Origin: Homarus americanus
Lineage: Eukaryota; Arthropoda; Malacostraca; Decapoda; Nephropidae
Assembly (NCBI RefSeq): GCF_018991925.1
Contig: NW_024748849.1
Coordinates: forward strand, 632,501 to 696,500
DNA: 64,000 nucleotides
Reading direction: 5' to 3'
Below, one piece after another: positions 52,070 to 63,549 of this stretch; position 1 is the first letter of the stretch, and every line of letters begins with the position of its first letter. The position numbers were made by a program, and so were the translations under genes. Below the pieces are notes generated by a model, which was not told the origin of the DNA, searched no databases, and saw nothing but the letters and a program-made list of their open reading frames with translations.

Positions 52070-52390
52070 TTGGAAGCTGCCATATGTGACCAAGTCCCAG
52101 GTTGTTCATCTGACTTTCTGCCTCATTTACACACAATTGCAGGGTTTCAATTGTTTCTATCACTATTGACAACACAACATACATACTGTATATACTGTTT
52201 TCAGTCTTGTTTTTGTTTTGGTTTTTGTTTTTATTATAATTAATATTTTTGTTAATAATTATTATTGTTATAATTATTATTATAATTTTTATTACCATCA
52301 TCATCCCCCCCCCCAGGCCCTGATGTGGGTCAGTGACCTATGCCCGGGTGGGCTAATCCCCGTAAAAAAATATATAAATAAATAAATAGA
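52070..52390 (-). mobile_element. SINE-like element or LINE 3' tail, copy 1
   Basis: About 80 bases from CTGCCATATG (52,076) through TGACCAAGTCCCAG, CTGACTTTCTGCCTC and TTGCAGGGT match, in reverse complement, the block at 57,146-57,235. In both copies the block is followed by AT-rich sequence and AAT/ATT triplets. In this copy, GGGCTAATCCCCGTAAAA then AAAT repeats end the element. The strand is arbitrary. Confidence 0.55.
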
Positions 52391-53526
52391 ATCCCTAATC
52401 CCAATATATACGAGTTGACGGTCACTATATAACCTCCACTCCCTTTAAATGACGATAGATATACAAACCCAACTCTCAAAATTCACCTCATTGGCCCCTA
52501 CCATGTCAAGGACTCCCACGTATCCTAAACAAAATAATCAACGACGGTACTATCAGGATTCCTTGCCCACAAATCCTGAAGGACTCTTCCTGGAGGAGTC
52601 TCACGTGATCCCAAGTGTCTCAAGGACTTTTTAGGAATTTCAAGAACAGTGCTCCCTAATTCCGCGTAAGGATGAAGGACTCTTGATTTAGAATTTCATG
52701 CTTAAGACTCTTGGGAACTAAAATTTTCCTATGATGGGGGAATCTTTCTCCCGTGGAACTTTCCAGCACTCAGACATACATATACACACTTTTACATTCC
52801 CATATCCAAACACACAAACAAACACGCACAACTGTATAAAAACAAACACACACAAGTATATACAAACAAGCACACACAAATAATCACATATAATTAAACA
52901 AACATGGAGAAACACCCACATTTTGTCTCGTATACACACCTCTCACTCCCCCTGCTGGGTGTAGTGTACCGTGGTAGTGTACTCGATGACCCAACTCGTG
53001 GTCTGGTGGACAGTGAGGCAATATATACCTCCCTGGTTACGTAAATAAAGATTCTATTAAGTTGGTAGGTTGTGCGGGGAGGGCGAGGCTGGGAGAGGTG
53101 GGAATGGGGTCCCCTCTCTCTCTCTCTCTAAGGTGTGAAGCTGCGAGGCTGATACACAAGTTGCGTGATGTGGTGGTGGTAAGATGAGGCGGTGGTGTGG
53201 TGAAGTGGTGGTGGTGTGGTAGCGTGTGGTGGTGGTGGTGGTGATCTGTCCTCATAAGACGATGGACACACCAGGATGTACAGTACCAATGGACACAACG
53301 ATAACTCAGCTGCGGTAATAATAGAAATAGAAATTGAATACATTACAAACTCAATTAATCTACAACAATCCAAACTGAATAATAATTGCATAGTCCAACG
53401 AATTAACTGAACGTAGCACATACACTTTCTCTCTTTTTCACTCTCCCTACCCCTCTCTTCTCACTCTCCCTACCCCTCTCTTTTCGCTCTCCCTCCCCCT
53501 CTCTTCTCGTTCTTCCTACCCCTCTC
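52391..53526. other. No gene seen
   Basis: Unique sequence with loosely repeated CAAACACACA strings (52,790-52,900), a GGTGGT-rich patch (53,165-53,245) and C/T-rich DNA (53,425-53,525). Nothing supports a gene. Confidence 0.45.
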
Positions 53527-53776
53527 ACTCTCCCAGGTGTGAGAGGAGAGCCAGGGGCCAGTCATAAACTTAACAGCTTCACCACACTCTCACTCCCTCT
53601 CACCTCCTCCTCCTCACCTCTCACTCTCCCAGGTGTGAGAGGAGAGCCAGGGGCCAGCAATAAACTTAACAGCTTCACCACACTCTCACTCCCTCTCACC
53701 TCCTCCTCCTCACCTCTCACTCTCCCAGGTGTGAGAGTAGAGCCAGGGGCCAACCATAAACTTAACAGCTTCACCA
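53527..53776. repeat. 96-bp minisatellite, 2.6 copies
   Basis: TCCCAGGTGTGAGAG recurs at 53,531, 53,627 and 53,723, giving a period of exactly 96 bp. Copies are almost identical. 96 is divisible by three, so a frame stays open on each strand. Confidence 0.92.
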
Positions 53777-53825
53777 GTCCATAAAGGCATTTAACACCTT
53801 TGCAGTTTGTTTAGTATTCGGTCAA

Positions 53826-54135
53826 CTTGATTTATTGCGCATGCGCTTGTGAACCAATTTTGCGCATTCTTCAGGGTCACTGTTTAATGCGCATGCTACC
53901 CGAGTTAATTCGCGCATCCCAGTCGTTGTTTACTTCGCATGCGACCTTGACTAATTCGCGCATTCGAGTCGTTTTTTATTGCGCATTGCGGCCAGATAAC
54001 TGTTTACTGTGTATGTGGTTTTACCTTACATGTCTGGTAACCGCACTGTGGTTACTGCGCATGAGTACGTGTTTAATGCACATGAATATCTGTTTCCACG
54101 CATGTGTATGTTTTCGCGCACGAATGCCTGCTTCC
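53826..54135. repeat. Degenerate repeat rich in TGCGCATGCG-type sites
   Basis: GCGCAT or a one-base variant occurs about every 30-40 bases, usually after TTTAATT or GTTTATT. The first, TGCGCATGCGC at 53,836-53,846, fits the NRF-1 palindrome YGCGCAYGCGCR. Degenerate TTAGG repeats follow at 54,160-54,225. Confidence 0.65.
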
Positions 54136-54584
54136 TGCACAATACACTATTATCTAAGAAAGGTTGGGTTAGTAAGGGTTGGATTAGATTAGGTTAGGTT
54201 AGGCCCGGTTGGGTTGGATTAATATTTTTTGGCTCGTTTTATCTCTTTATTTACATATTTTAGGCTCGTCGTGTTTATCTGTTTATATATATTTTTAGAC
54301 TCGTGTTTGTTTGTTTACATGTTTTACCAGCTTCATGAGATGCAATGCGTTATACAGCAGTATAGCCAAATACAATATACAATTATTCGTTCTCTTTATA
54401 AGTTTGAATACAACATGTTATACTGATACTTTAGATAACGGAAGGAAACTGTTTTTGTTGTTGATGTTGTTAATATTGGTCATGTGACGGTAAGACAACT
54501 TTTTATTGGGTGGCTCACACAACAGGCAGCGTGAATGACTAGCTGTCAGGCGTACGATTAATGCCCCCACAATAGCATCCCGTT

Positions 54585-54854
54585 TTAGTCATATACAAGT
54601 GATCGCGGGCCATTTGTGCCAGGTGAAAGTTTGAACGCTCGTGCTTGGCTAGCGTACAGCGAATGAGGGTGCGCCAGGTCCGTAGACTTGCATCGTTTTC
54701 CAGCGTAAATAAAATGGTTAATTAATGCCTTCCTAAAGAAACCATCGACATGAGACCAGGTTTGTTCCACTCTTCGATTTGTTTGCGATTTTTTCCACCA
54801 AGTTTGATGAAAAAAAATTGTGCCGTTTCGGCTGCCCAGAACAGACAGACACAC
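54585..54854 (-). CDS. Unidentified 89-codon open frame, minus strand
   Basis: An ATG-initiated frame in repeat-poor DNA with balanced composition, including TWWKKSQTNRRVEQTWSHVD and YASQARAFKLSPGTNGP. It has no signal peptide and no domain that I recognise, and no TATA box or poly(A) signal is obvious. It could be a fragment of a transposable-element protein, a conserved exon, or chance. Low certainty. Confidence 0.25.
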   Translation of the reverse strand: MCLSVLGSRNGTIFFHQTWWKKSQTNRRVEQTWSHVDGFFRKALINHFIYAGKRCKSTDLAHPHSLYASQARAFKLSPGTNGPRSLVYD

Positions 54855-56935
54855 ACGGCTATTCCTATAGTATATTAGATTTAAGCCATCACCATCATAA
54901 GGATAGGCGAATTTTATATTATTGTATTTAAATCTAATTTTATTGATTTAAAATAATGCAATACGTTTTTATCCACTACCAATTATGTCTCGCTCCTCCT
55001 GCCAGGTGTGGCGTGTGAGTGTCTAGGAACGCACCAGACACAGGAGTCGTGGTACAGGTGGCGTGTACCGTGACCGCAGGCGTGTACTCTGCCGCGCCTG
55101 CTATGCCAGACCCTCTAATTCCCTCGGTTCTGGCTCGGAGTTCAACCGCCCCACTTGCGCGCCAAACCGTTGCTGCCGGGGTGGTGAAACGGTGTCTGGC
55201 AGGCCGGTTCATTCCCTGTAACACTGGCTCTGAGCTTCTGTATAATGGATGGCTCTGGTTTTATTGTGCTCGTATATCTTGGAAGATGTGTAATCAAAGA
55301 GGGATATTAATCTCCCTCTTAAATCACGACCAGACAGCCCCTGCCAGGTCAGTTTTCTTCACCCTGTTAAAACTGTCGTACCGGGAACTTTCAGCACCAC
55401 ACAACCCATAACCTTTGATAACCAAATGTATTTATTACAAATCTTGTAACTAATTGATTAATTAATAATATTAATATATTAATGGGTTACTTGAGCATTG
55501 AAATATTAATCTAGAAATACGTATAAAGATTCTGGGGTTGTTTTAAAAATATATAAAATTTAGATAATAAGAAAAATTCCAAGAAAATATTGATACCAGT
55601 GGTGTAGCTAATGGGTGGCATGGGGGATAAACTGCCCTCCAGAAAAAAATGAGGAAATAATTTGTTACATATTGCAATGTGTGTGTGTGTGTGGAGAGAG
55701 AGGCGTCTGGTGGTCTGGCAGCCCCAGCCACCAGACGCAACTCGTACAGTACATGCTCAATCTTCATTTACATATATTCATTATAATCCAAGTTCATACG
55801 TTGTTACTTGTCAGTACAGGGTCACTGCGACCAGGAGGAACATCACACACTACTCTCGCTCTCGCTTTTAGTTATTGTAGACCTTCACCTTTTCATTTGG
55901 GTAAGATAGCCCTAGTTCTCAGGGAATTGTTGATTATTACCGTGCTGCATTTTTTCACGGTTCATCATTTACACAGGTAGTACCAATGTGTGTAGGAAGG
56001 GAAGCACAGTGAAGGTAGAGAAGCTCAAAGCGCAGTGAAGTAATGGAAGCACAAACAAGGTAAAGATATACAGTGAAGGCATAGAAAGAAAGTGAAGCTA
56101 GGGAAGCACAATGAAGACGAGAAGCATATTGAAGGTAGAGAAGCAGAGGTAGGGAAGCCTTTGTCCCCCTCCTCCCCCCCCCCCTCTCTCTCTCTCTCGG
56201 CTCGGTACAGTATGATTCATTAGAGTACACATCAACATCCTCAGCTCTCTCATCCTCCCTCCGTCAGGTCAGTTTATCAGTCAGTAAGACCCCGGATGTG
56301 TTGAGTAAACATCACCGTTGCCAAAACACTTATTTCAGCCCCCAACTTAGAACCTTGTGAGGGAGATGTGTGATTCATGCTCTATAAACCTTTGATAAAA
56401 TACCAAACCTAACCTAACCTAACTTGCTCTGACCTGACCTGACCTGACCTGACCTACCTCCACAACACGCCCGCACTTTTAATATATTATTCAACAGAGA
56501 CAGAGACAGACTCCTCGTACCCCAGGGATTAATAACCATGACTTATCCCCCTCAGCCCGTGTGTGTGTGTATATATATATCTAAATATTTAATCGTGTCT
56601 GTCGGTTAGTTGATTCAGAAACACATAGAGGAGATACACAGGTCAAACTTGGCCCATATACATTCACCATGGCTCCCTCCCCTCCCCCTGAAAGCTGCTT
56701 TGGGAGGAGGGGAGGGGGTGAAAGGTCATAGGTGAAGTGAAGGTTAACCAACATTAAAAATATAAAGGACATTATTATCTCTTCTTAGCACCATCACTAC
56801 CACTGTTGTTTCCTCTTCTGCCACTATACCACTACAGTACCTCTATCACCTCTCATACCACTAATTTACTTCCACCACCACTACTACCGCCCCCCCCCTA
56901 CCATGAGCACCATTACTAACCCCACCAGCACCACC
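54855..56935. other. No supported gene; one GC-richer patch, one CCTAA run
   Basis: The patch at 54,990-55,240 is CpG-richer and has frames on both strands (55,019-55,411 plus; 54,976-55,224 minus), but neither has a start context or domain. A degenerate run of AAAGCACAGTGAAGGTAGAG-like units lies at about 55,995-56,160, and CCTAACC/CCTGACC pentamers at 56,404-56,455. Confidence 0.4.
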
Positions 56936-56938
56936 ACC

Positions 56939-57089
<151 letters not shown>

Positions 57090-57099
57090 GTAATAAAGA

Positions 57100-57245
57100 A
57101 ACAAAAAATTGAAAAAATATCGAGTGAGAAACGATATATGTATGTTGAGACCCTGCAACTGTGAGTAACTGAGGCAGAAAGTCAGATCAGAAATCTGGGA
57201 CTTGGTCACAATTTTTGTGATGCCATATGGCAGCAGGGTCTACCA
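57100..57245 (+). mobile_element. SINE-like element, copy 2, inverted relative to copy 1
   Basis: The block from about 57,146 to 57,235 (GAGACCCTGCAACTG, GAGGCAGAAAGTCAG, CTGGGACTTGGTCA, CCATATGGCAG) is the reverse complement of 52,076-52,155, with about 17 extra bases near the CATATG end. The (AAT)n of this copy sits on the same side of the block as the ATT-rich part of copy 1. Confidence 0.6.
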
Positions 57246-58150
57246 TTAGAAATTGGTAAGCAGACCTGTTATTATCCAAAATAATGTTAAATGTCTGGAC
57301 TATCAAAATGCATATCATTTCAAGGCATTAGCACTTCAAAGAGGATGTTAGAAAATTTAAATATTTATCATAAAAGGTCGATATAAATACACGCTTATAT
57401 ATACACAGTTCGGGGGAAGGTAAAACGCTCAGGGGAACCAATCAGCTACAGACGAGGGGCGGGGCCTATGGGCCAGGTTAGCGTGGAAATACGATAGTTT
57501 ATCACATCCCATTAGGGGAAAATTTTATCCTGGGAAACTTTTGATGATCCATATAAATAAGAGAAAAAAGTATCGTATCTGTCTGAGAATTCATAGTTAT
57601 GTTTTTCTCTCTCGATTTCTTTATCTCTAGGCCTCTCTTCCCCCCCCCCCTCTCTCTCCCTTGGTCTCTTTCTCCCTCTTCCCCTCGCTCTCTTTCTCTC
57701 TCTGTCCGTTTCTCGGTTTCTTTTTCTCACCCCCTCTCTCTCTCTCTCTCTCTCAGTCATAACTCAACTCAAGGTAATAATTTAAGGGCGATCCTTTGAG
57801 ACTTCCGAAATAGTTCCAATATTGTGAGGTTCTTGTTTACCTTTGAGTCACCGGGTATACCTGAAGATTAGCCCCCCCCCCCTAGTTCATTTTCACCTTA
57901 ACATTAACCATCTTAATCTGACGCTAATCCAATCTAACACTAACTTAATCTAATCTTACCTAATGCTAAATTAACACTAACTTAATCTAATCTAACACTA
58001 AGTCTAACCTAATTTAATCTAACGCTAACCTAACGCTAACCCCTCTAGTTAGCAATAGGATGTTTAACCATCAGGTACAATAAGGTCAGGGTACTCTTCA
58101 TGTGGTCCCCTGTGGTCTGCCCTCCTCACCAACTCTCATTATTATAGACG
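57246..58150. other. No gene seen; C/T-rich block and degenerate CTAATCTAAC repeats
   Basis: C/T-rich at 57,600-57,755. A degenerate TAATCTAACGCTAACC array at about 57,895-58,045 looks like a diverged relative of the CCTAA arrays. Confidence 0.5.
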
Positions 58151-58239
58151 ATGGCTCAGAGGGTCGCGCCGCGCCGCGCCGCCACAAGCAAATCAATCGC
58201 CATCGTTTTCTTTCCAGTATTGATACAGACCATTTTTAG
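58151..58239 (+). CDS. Possible first coding exon with a membrane or signal segment
   Basis: ATG at 58,151 in acceptable context (ACGATGG) opens 29 codons: a short Arg/Ala-rich start, then SIAIVFFPVLIQTIF, a hydrophobic segment long enough for a signal anchor. The frame runs straight into a good donor, TTTAG|GTAAGAA, at 58,240. CpG-dense sequence (CGCGCCGCGCCGCGCC) surrounds the start. No partner exon was identified downstream in the window, so this is a candidate only. Confidence 0.3.
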
Positions 58240-59189
58240 GTAAGAATAGTTTGTTTACATTATTAGAGCTTAAAATAGTTTAGGTAAAAATTTACTTTTT
58301 TATTAACTACATTGGATGTACTAAGACACAGCTCACAATATTTGGAATCAAAAGACAATCAACTAAAGTTTATCATTATTAATAGATAATATAAAAAGAC
58401 TTGAAATGTGTTTTAATAACACACGTATCTTATCCTCTACACATCGTCTGGAGGAGACGTCATCACATGTTGCATTGTGTGGGTCAGGTCAGGTCACAGG
58501 CAGGGAGAGGCTGTGTATGTGACAGATTTCATTGGTTTAGACACTAGTGGACGAGGCCATTGATTGGTCAGTTTCCAAACCTGAGGATGAATTTTATGAT
58601 AGTTGAATAATTTTGCTATACTTTTCTTTTCCTTTTTGTCACACATAAGGAGTTTTCTCGGGAGAAGCTTGGTGTCACTGTACCATAGAGGGTATTGCCT
58701 GACACTGTAGTTGCTCGTGCTGGCGTTGTTATGGACGTCAGTTGTATTAAACTAAGTTATTAGTTTCTCTCGTTACTTTAATGAAAAAAAAATGGAAATT
58801 TGTGAAAGCGACTCTACATGGACGAGGTAATGAAATATGATGTGGTAGGAGGGCTGTGGGCTGCCTCGTTATCATGTGTAGTAAATACTGGCTGGGGAAG
58901 TAATGGAGATGGAGTCAGTGTTAGAGGATCAGGTGGCAGGCCGCACCACACCCTCCGCGCTCCCACAACACTCACGTAGGCCCACCAATTATCACCACCC
59001 AGCCTGCTTCCTCCACCACACCATGTCCGGGTTTATAATAATAATCTCCAGGTCTCCGGAACCTTTTTTTCATGGTCGGTTTATTTATGGTGCTTTCTAT
59101 ATATATATAAACTTTTTTTCTAAAGGATTGTTGTGTGCTGGTTAGTTACGCGAATTCCCCCTCCCCTCCTGTGACCGCGAGAAAAGTAA
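58240..59189. other. No gene seen downstream of the candidate exon
   Basis: AT-rich unique sequence. The frame at 58,903-59,145 lacks coding features. Confidence 0.4.
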
Positions 59190-59640
59190 ACAGTATTCTT
59201 GGCGGCGTCTTTGATCGTCATCGGTGGCCATCCAGCAGCGCATTGGTCCATTCCGGCACACTCAGCCTATGACGTCATGGAATTCGAGCCAATCGGTAGC
59301 GGGGCCCCAGTTAGACTAGGCCGAGGCGTCAGCCACTCCCGGACGGGTAACGGGAGGGTGACGGCGGGTGATTGGTGGAAGGAGGGCGGAGGTCCGGAAG
59401 ACGACGGGTCAGCAGGCGCCCCTGAGCGTCGCTTTGGCGTGGGCGGCGCGTGTGATGTGGCGTGGGCATGACGCCGCGCGCCCCTGATGGACGACCCCGC
59501 CGCGCCTGTCACACGCCCTTCCAGGAACCTATACCAGCTGTCCTAGACGCCACTACAGGCCACAGCAGGCCGGGCGAGGCGGCCTACCCCCACCCTACCG
59601 GCTAGAGGGGGCGCCCTGCCTGCCATCAGCTCTTATAACA
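59190..59640. promoter_or_regulatory. CpG-rich promoter-like patch with CRE and CCAAT sites
   Basis: GC- and CpG-rich island in AT-rich DNA. It contains the palindromic cAMP-response element TGACGTCA (59,270-59,277), CCAAT at 59,289 and inverted CCAAT (ATTGG) at 59,242 and 59,371, all within 140 bases. The orientation and target gene are not known. Open frames on both strands follow from the high GC content. Confidence 0.5.
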
Positions 59641-60200
59641 CTTCCTCACCTCTCACACTTTTAGTATCAATTATTATTGTTTATATAAAAATGTTTATAT
59701 TTGTATTTTCTTGATACATTTGTATTGTAAGATTTTTTTGTGTATTTTTATGTTAATGTCTGTATTTATTTATTATTTATTTATTTACTTATTTATTTGC
59801 TTGTTTGTTTGTGTTCATTTAATTATTTATTACAGTTAACGTGAAAAACGTGGCACCCATTTTCTAAGGAGGTTGTTGGATAACTTCACATTATTATCAT
59901 ATTTGATTCTCCTTAGCTTTCTGTCTCACTGTTTATCGTCATTATCTCTCCTCTTCATTATTTTTGCCCTTCTTGTGCAGTAATGCCATCCATCTCTTTC
60001 TTTTAATACCTTGCGTGATCGTTTATCTCTCTGTCTCGTTGAGTCACGTGTCAGGCTGTCACATGTAAGCGACCTGTCCGCTACTCTGGCACGGTTGCTC
60101 GATGCCGCAGGACGCTCGCACTTGGGACATAGCCTTCGGTTTTAACTCATCATGGAGGTAAATTGCTTTAGGTTCGTTGCTCTCATACAAACTTGTGTTC
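59641..60200. other. No gene seen; TTTATTTATT-rich spacer
   Basis: TTAT/TTTA runs at 59,760-59,835 and otherwise unique DNA. Confidence 0.5.
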
Positions 60201-60204
60201 ATAC

Positions 60205-60552
60205 CTTTGTTTGTTTACATTTGATCAGCTGTTCTCAGCTGTCACAGAATCACGTGGTCTCTCATTTGTTTAGTACTGTACATCTAAGCAGCTGTTTTCA
60301 GACAAGTGGCCATGCGTTTGTTTACATTGGTCAGCTGTTTTCAGAGACAAGTGGTCCTGTATTTGTTTACAGCTTATCAGCTGTTCTCAGACACTTGGTC
60401 ATGCGTTTGTTTACATTTGGTCAGCTGTACACGTAATCATACGCTTGTTTACATTTGGTCAGCTGTACACGTGGTCATGCGTTTGTTTACATTTGGTCAG
60501 CTGTACACGTGGTCATGCATCTGTTTACATCTGGTCAGCTGTTCAACTTGCC
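60205..60552. repeat. ~38-bp minisatellite with forkhead and E-box motifs
   Basis: Core GTTTGTTTACATTTGGTCAG followed by CTGT and ACACGTGGTCATGC. TGTTTAC occurs at 60,212, 60,319, 60,364, 60,408, 60,446, 60,484 and 60,522, each followed by CAGCTG within about 20 bases. CACGTG is present in the later copies. The last four copies are the most regular. Confidence 0.88.
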
Positions 60553-61538
60553 TGACACGTGACTGCTATTCATTGCCATTATATTTTTTTATCCATGACA
60601 AAACGCTTTGTAGCTGTCTGTCTGTCTGTCTGTTTTCGACCGTCCGTGGGTTAGGAATGTATAAAATTCTGTTATTTTCCACATTTTCTCCAATTTCAAC
60701 TTCCAAGAATCACTAAAATATTGTTTACTGTACAGATTTTGTCACCAGTTAGTGTTAAGAAAATAATTCCTGTAAACATATCTCAATTATAATTATTACA
60801 AGTTAGTGAATGCATAAAACCCGGTGTACTACGCCTATATAACTCTCAGCAATGGATGGCAGAATTGGGCCTATTTTGACCGTTTGAACTGAGAATTGCA
60901 TTGAATCCCATTAATTCTGTCTATTTCTCGCTGCTGAAACTCATGAAAGCACAAACTAGGCTTCAGAATCTCGTATGCTGAGCCATTTGGGACGAAATAG
61001 TGGCGAATTTTGTAATAGGGAGAAAGATCCATAATACTGTGAAGAAAACCATTGAAATAGGACATATTATGATCCCGGTAATTAGATGTTTGGTAAATGG
61101 GATGAAAATAGGATAAAAACCGCTGTAATGGGCTCAATATTTCAATTAGATATAAATTAGGACTAGCCTTAATTGGCCCGTTAAATCAAATGGATAGAAC
61201 TTCCTTATTTCACCTCGTCAATCCTATAATTGGGACGAAATTGGGATAAACCTGTAAATGGGGAAATAAATCAGGTACGTAAATTAGAATTGGTGTAACA
61301 CTAAAGTACTATTGACCCAAGTTTTAACTCTCTCTCTCAAACACCAGTCGACCCATATAAATCCAATAATACCCAAGTCGGTGCCGAATCCGAACATACG
61401 GACGTGGCATTAATTTGTCAGTGGCGGCGGCGTCTTTGATCAGCGCCTCGCCGCCTTTTGACCCGGGTTCCCGTCCAGCCGCCGTCCGCGTCCCGACTCT
61501 TTCACAGGACCATGTCTTCGGCTCCCCTGCTTTTGCCA
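60553..61538. other. No supported gene; purine-rich unique DNA
   Basis: At 60,860-61,300 GGGA(T/C)GAAAT and AATAGG-type strings recur without a fixed period. The minus-strand frame at 60,871-61,137 has no domain. A GC-richer patch lies at 61,410-61,530. Confidence 0.4.
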
Positions 61539-61700
<162 letters not shown>

Positions 61701-62008
61701 AAAGACAGTCAGATAGATAAATAGAATAATGGAAAGATAAATAATAGACAATGGGGTAGTGTGTTACTGTGTCAATGGGGTCACCCTATTATTTTCACCC
61801 CATCCCTTACTTCTATTTTATTTCCATTAGTTTTCTATAAATCTCATTCTTTTCCCATTTTATTTTTTATATTATTTTACTGATTTTCTCCTATTTCTTC
61901 CACATCACTTACCCATTTTCCTATTATTATTCCATTACTCATTTTCCTTTATTCCTCCTTATAATTCCATTACCATTTCCCATTATTTCGTCATAATTTT
62001 CCTTAGCC
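61701..62008. other. No gene seen; T-rich spacer
   Basis: T/C-rich unique DNA with ATTTTCC and CCATTA strings that lead into the next minisatellite. Confidence 0.5.
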
Positions 62009-62009
62009 C

Positions 62010-62568
62010 TTGTCACCATTACCCATTATCTTCACCTTATTACCCATTGCATTATACCCATTACCCATTGCATTATCCACATTACCCATACCTTCACCCA
62101 TCACCCATTACCTTCACCCCATTACCCATTGCATTATCCCCATTACCCATTATCTTCACCCCATTACCCATTATCTTCACCCCATTACCCATTATATTAT
62201 CCCCATTACCCATTATTCTTATCCATTACCCATTATTATATACCCATCATATAATTATTACCCCATTACCCATTACCCATTATTTATCCCCACACCTATT
62301 ATCTTCACCCCATTACCCATTATATTATCCCCATTACCATTATATTGTTCACCCATTACCCCCATCTATATTATTACACCATTATCTTCACCCTATTACC
62401 CCATATATTATCCCCCATTACCCATTATTCTTCATTCCCATTACCCATTATATTATCCCCCATTACCCATTATCTTCACCCCATTACCCATTATATTATC
62501 CCCATTACCCATTATCTTCACCCCATTACCCATTATATTATCCCCATTACCCATTATCCTCGTGACAC
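62010..62568. repeat. CCCATTACCCATTATCTTCA minisatellite, about 550 bp
   Basis: CCATTACCCATTA is the core, joined to TATTATCCC or TCTTCACCC. The last ~130 bases show a regular ~44-bp two-core unit. The Ile/Pro/Thr-rich frames are artefacts. Confidence 0.95.
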
Positions 62569-62654
62569 ACCAACACCCTACCACAGGATGCTCGTGATTG
62601 TGGTACTTGTTACTACCACAACTACACCCATTGGCTTGTCTCCCATCTTCACGA

Positions 62655-62737
62655 ATGGTCATAGTGGTGGTGGTGATAGTAGCAGAGGTGGTAGTAACAG
62701 TAGTAGTAGTAACAGGTGTAGTGGAGGTGGTGGTTTT

Positions 62738-62779
<42 letters not shown>

Positions 62780-62890
62780 TACATTTTGATATGTATTTGA
62801 GTGTGTGTATATTTGAATAAGTTCATGTATGTGTGTGTGTGTGTGTTTGTGTGTACATTATCTATGACTATGTATGTATGTATGTGTTGA
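62655..62890. repeat. (GGT/AGT)n, (GTA)n, (GT)n and (TATG)n tracts
   Basis: GGTGGT and AGTAGT at 62,663-62,735, GTA at 62,738-62,777, GT near 62,829-62,852, TATG near 62,870-62,885. Confidence 0.92.
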
Positions 62891-62894
62891 AATG

Positions 62895-63535
62895 TCCCCT
62901 AGATATTAATTTATTGCGTTATTTCCTAATTAATTATCGTATTTTTCGATTATTTCCAATGACTTGACTATTTCTCGCATTTATTCACTATTTCCAAGAA
63001 TGGCCCAAAACTATCTCTTATATTCAATTATTTCTCAACTTATCTTTCTATTTCTATCAAAAATTTTCATAACTTCCTACAATTATTAGTTATTTCTTGA
63101 TAATTTCTCGTATTTTCATTGTTTTTCTATTTTCATCGTTTCCTGGATTCGTCTATTATTTCCGAGTCTATTATTTCCGAGTCTATTATTTTGCTTAATA
63201 TTTCCAGAATTTCCTACAATAATGTCGAGAGATAATTCTGTCTGTTGTTGTATTTCCTGATTATTTCTCGTGTGATAATTTCGTGTACAGTATTTAATTG
63301 TTTATTTCTTACGGTCTTTCCCGAACTTATTTCCCATATGTCAACGATTACCTCCGATATTTCAAAGGTTATTTCCGATACACAACGGTTATTTCCGATA
63401 TAAAAAAAAATCAAACATTTCTACGATAATTTCCAATATTTCCGAACTTATTTTATTTTAGATATTTACACAATACCGTTATTTCTCCGATTATTTCCGA
63501 ACATATTTCTGGATTTATCCTTCAGTATTTCCCAG
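62895..63535. repeat. Degenerate TATTTCCGATTATTTCC repeats, about 600 bp
   Basis: TATTTCC, TATTTCTCG or ATTTCCGA recurs roughly every 15-25 bases through the whole interval without a strict period, an old, diverged tandem array. Confidence 0.65.
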
Positions 63536-63549
63536 CAATGAATGAACAT

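Noticed and set aside
62010..62597. Ile/Pro/Leu/Thr-rich 195-codon frame suggesting a membrane protein
   Set aside because: It is the translation of the CCATTACCCATTA minisatellite; three frames are open at the same time.
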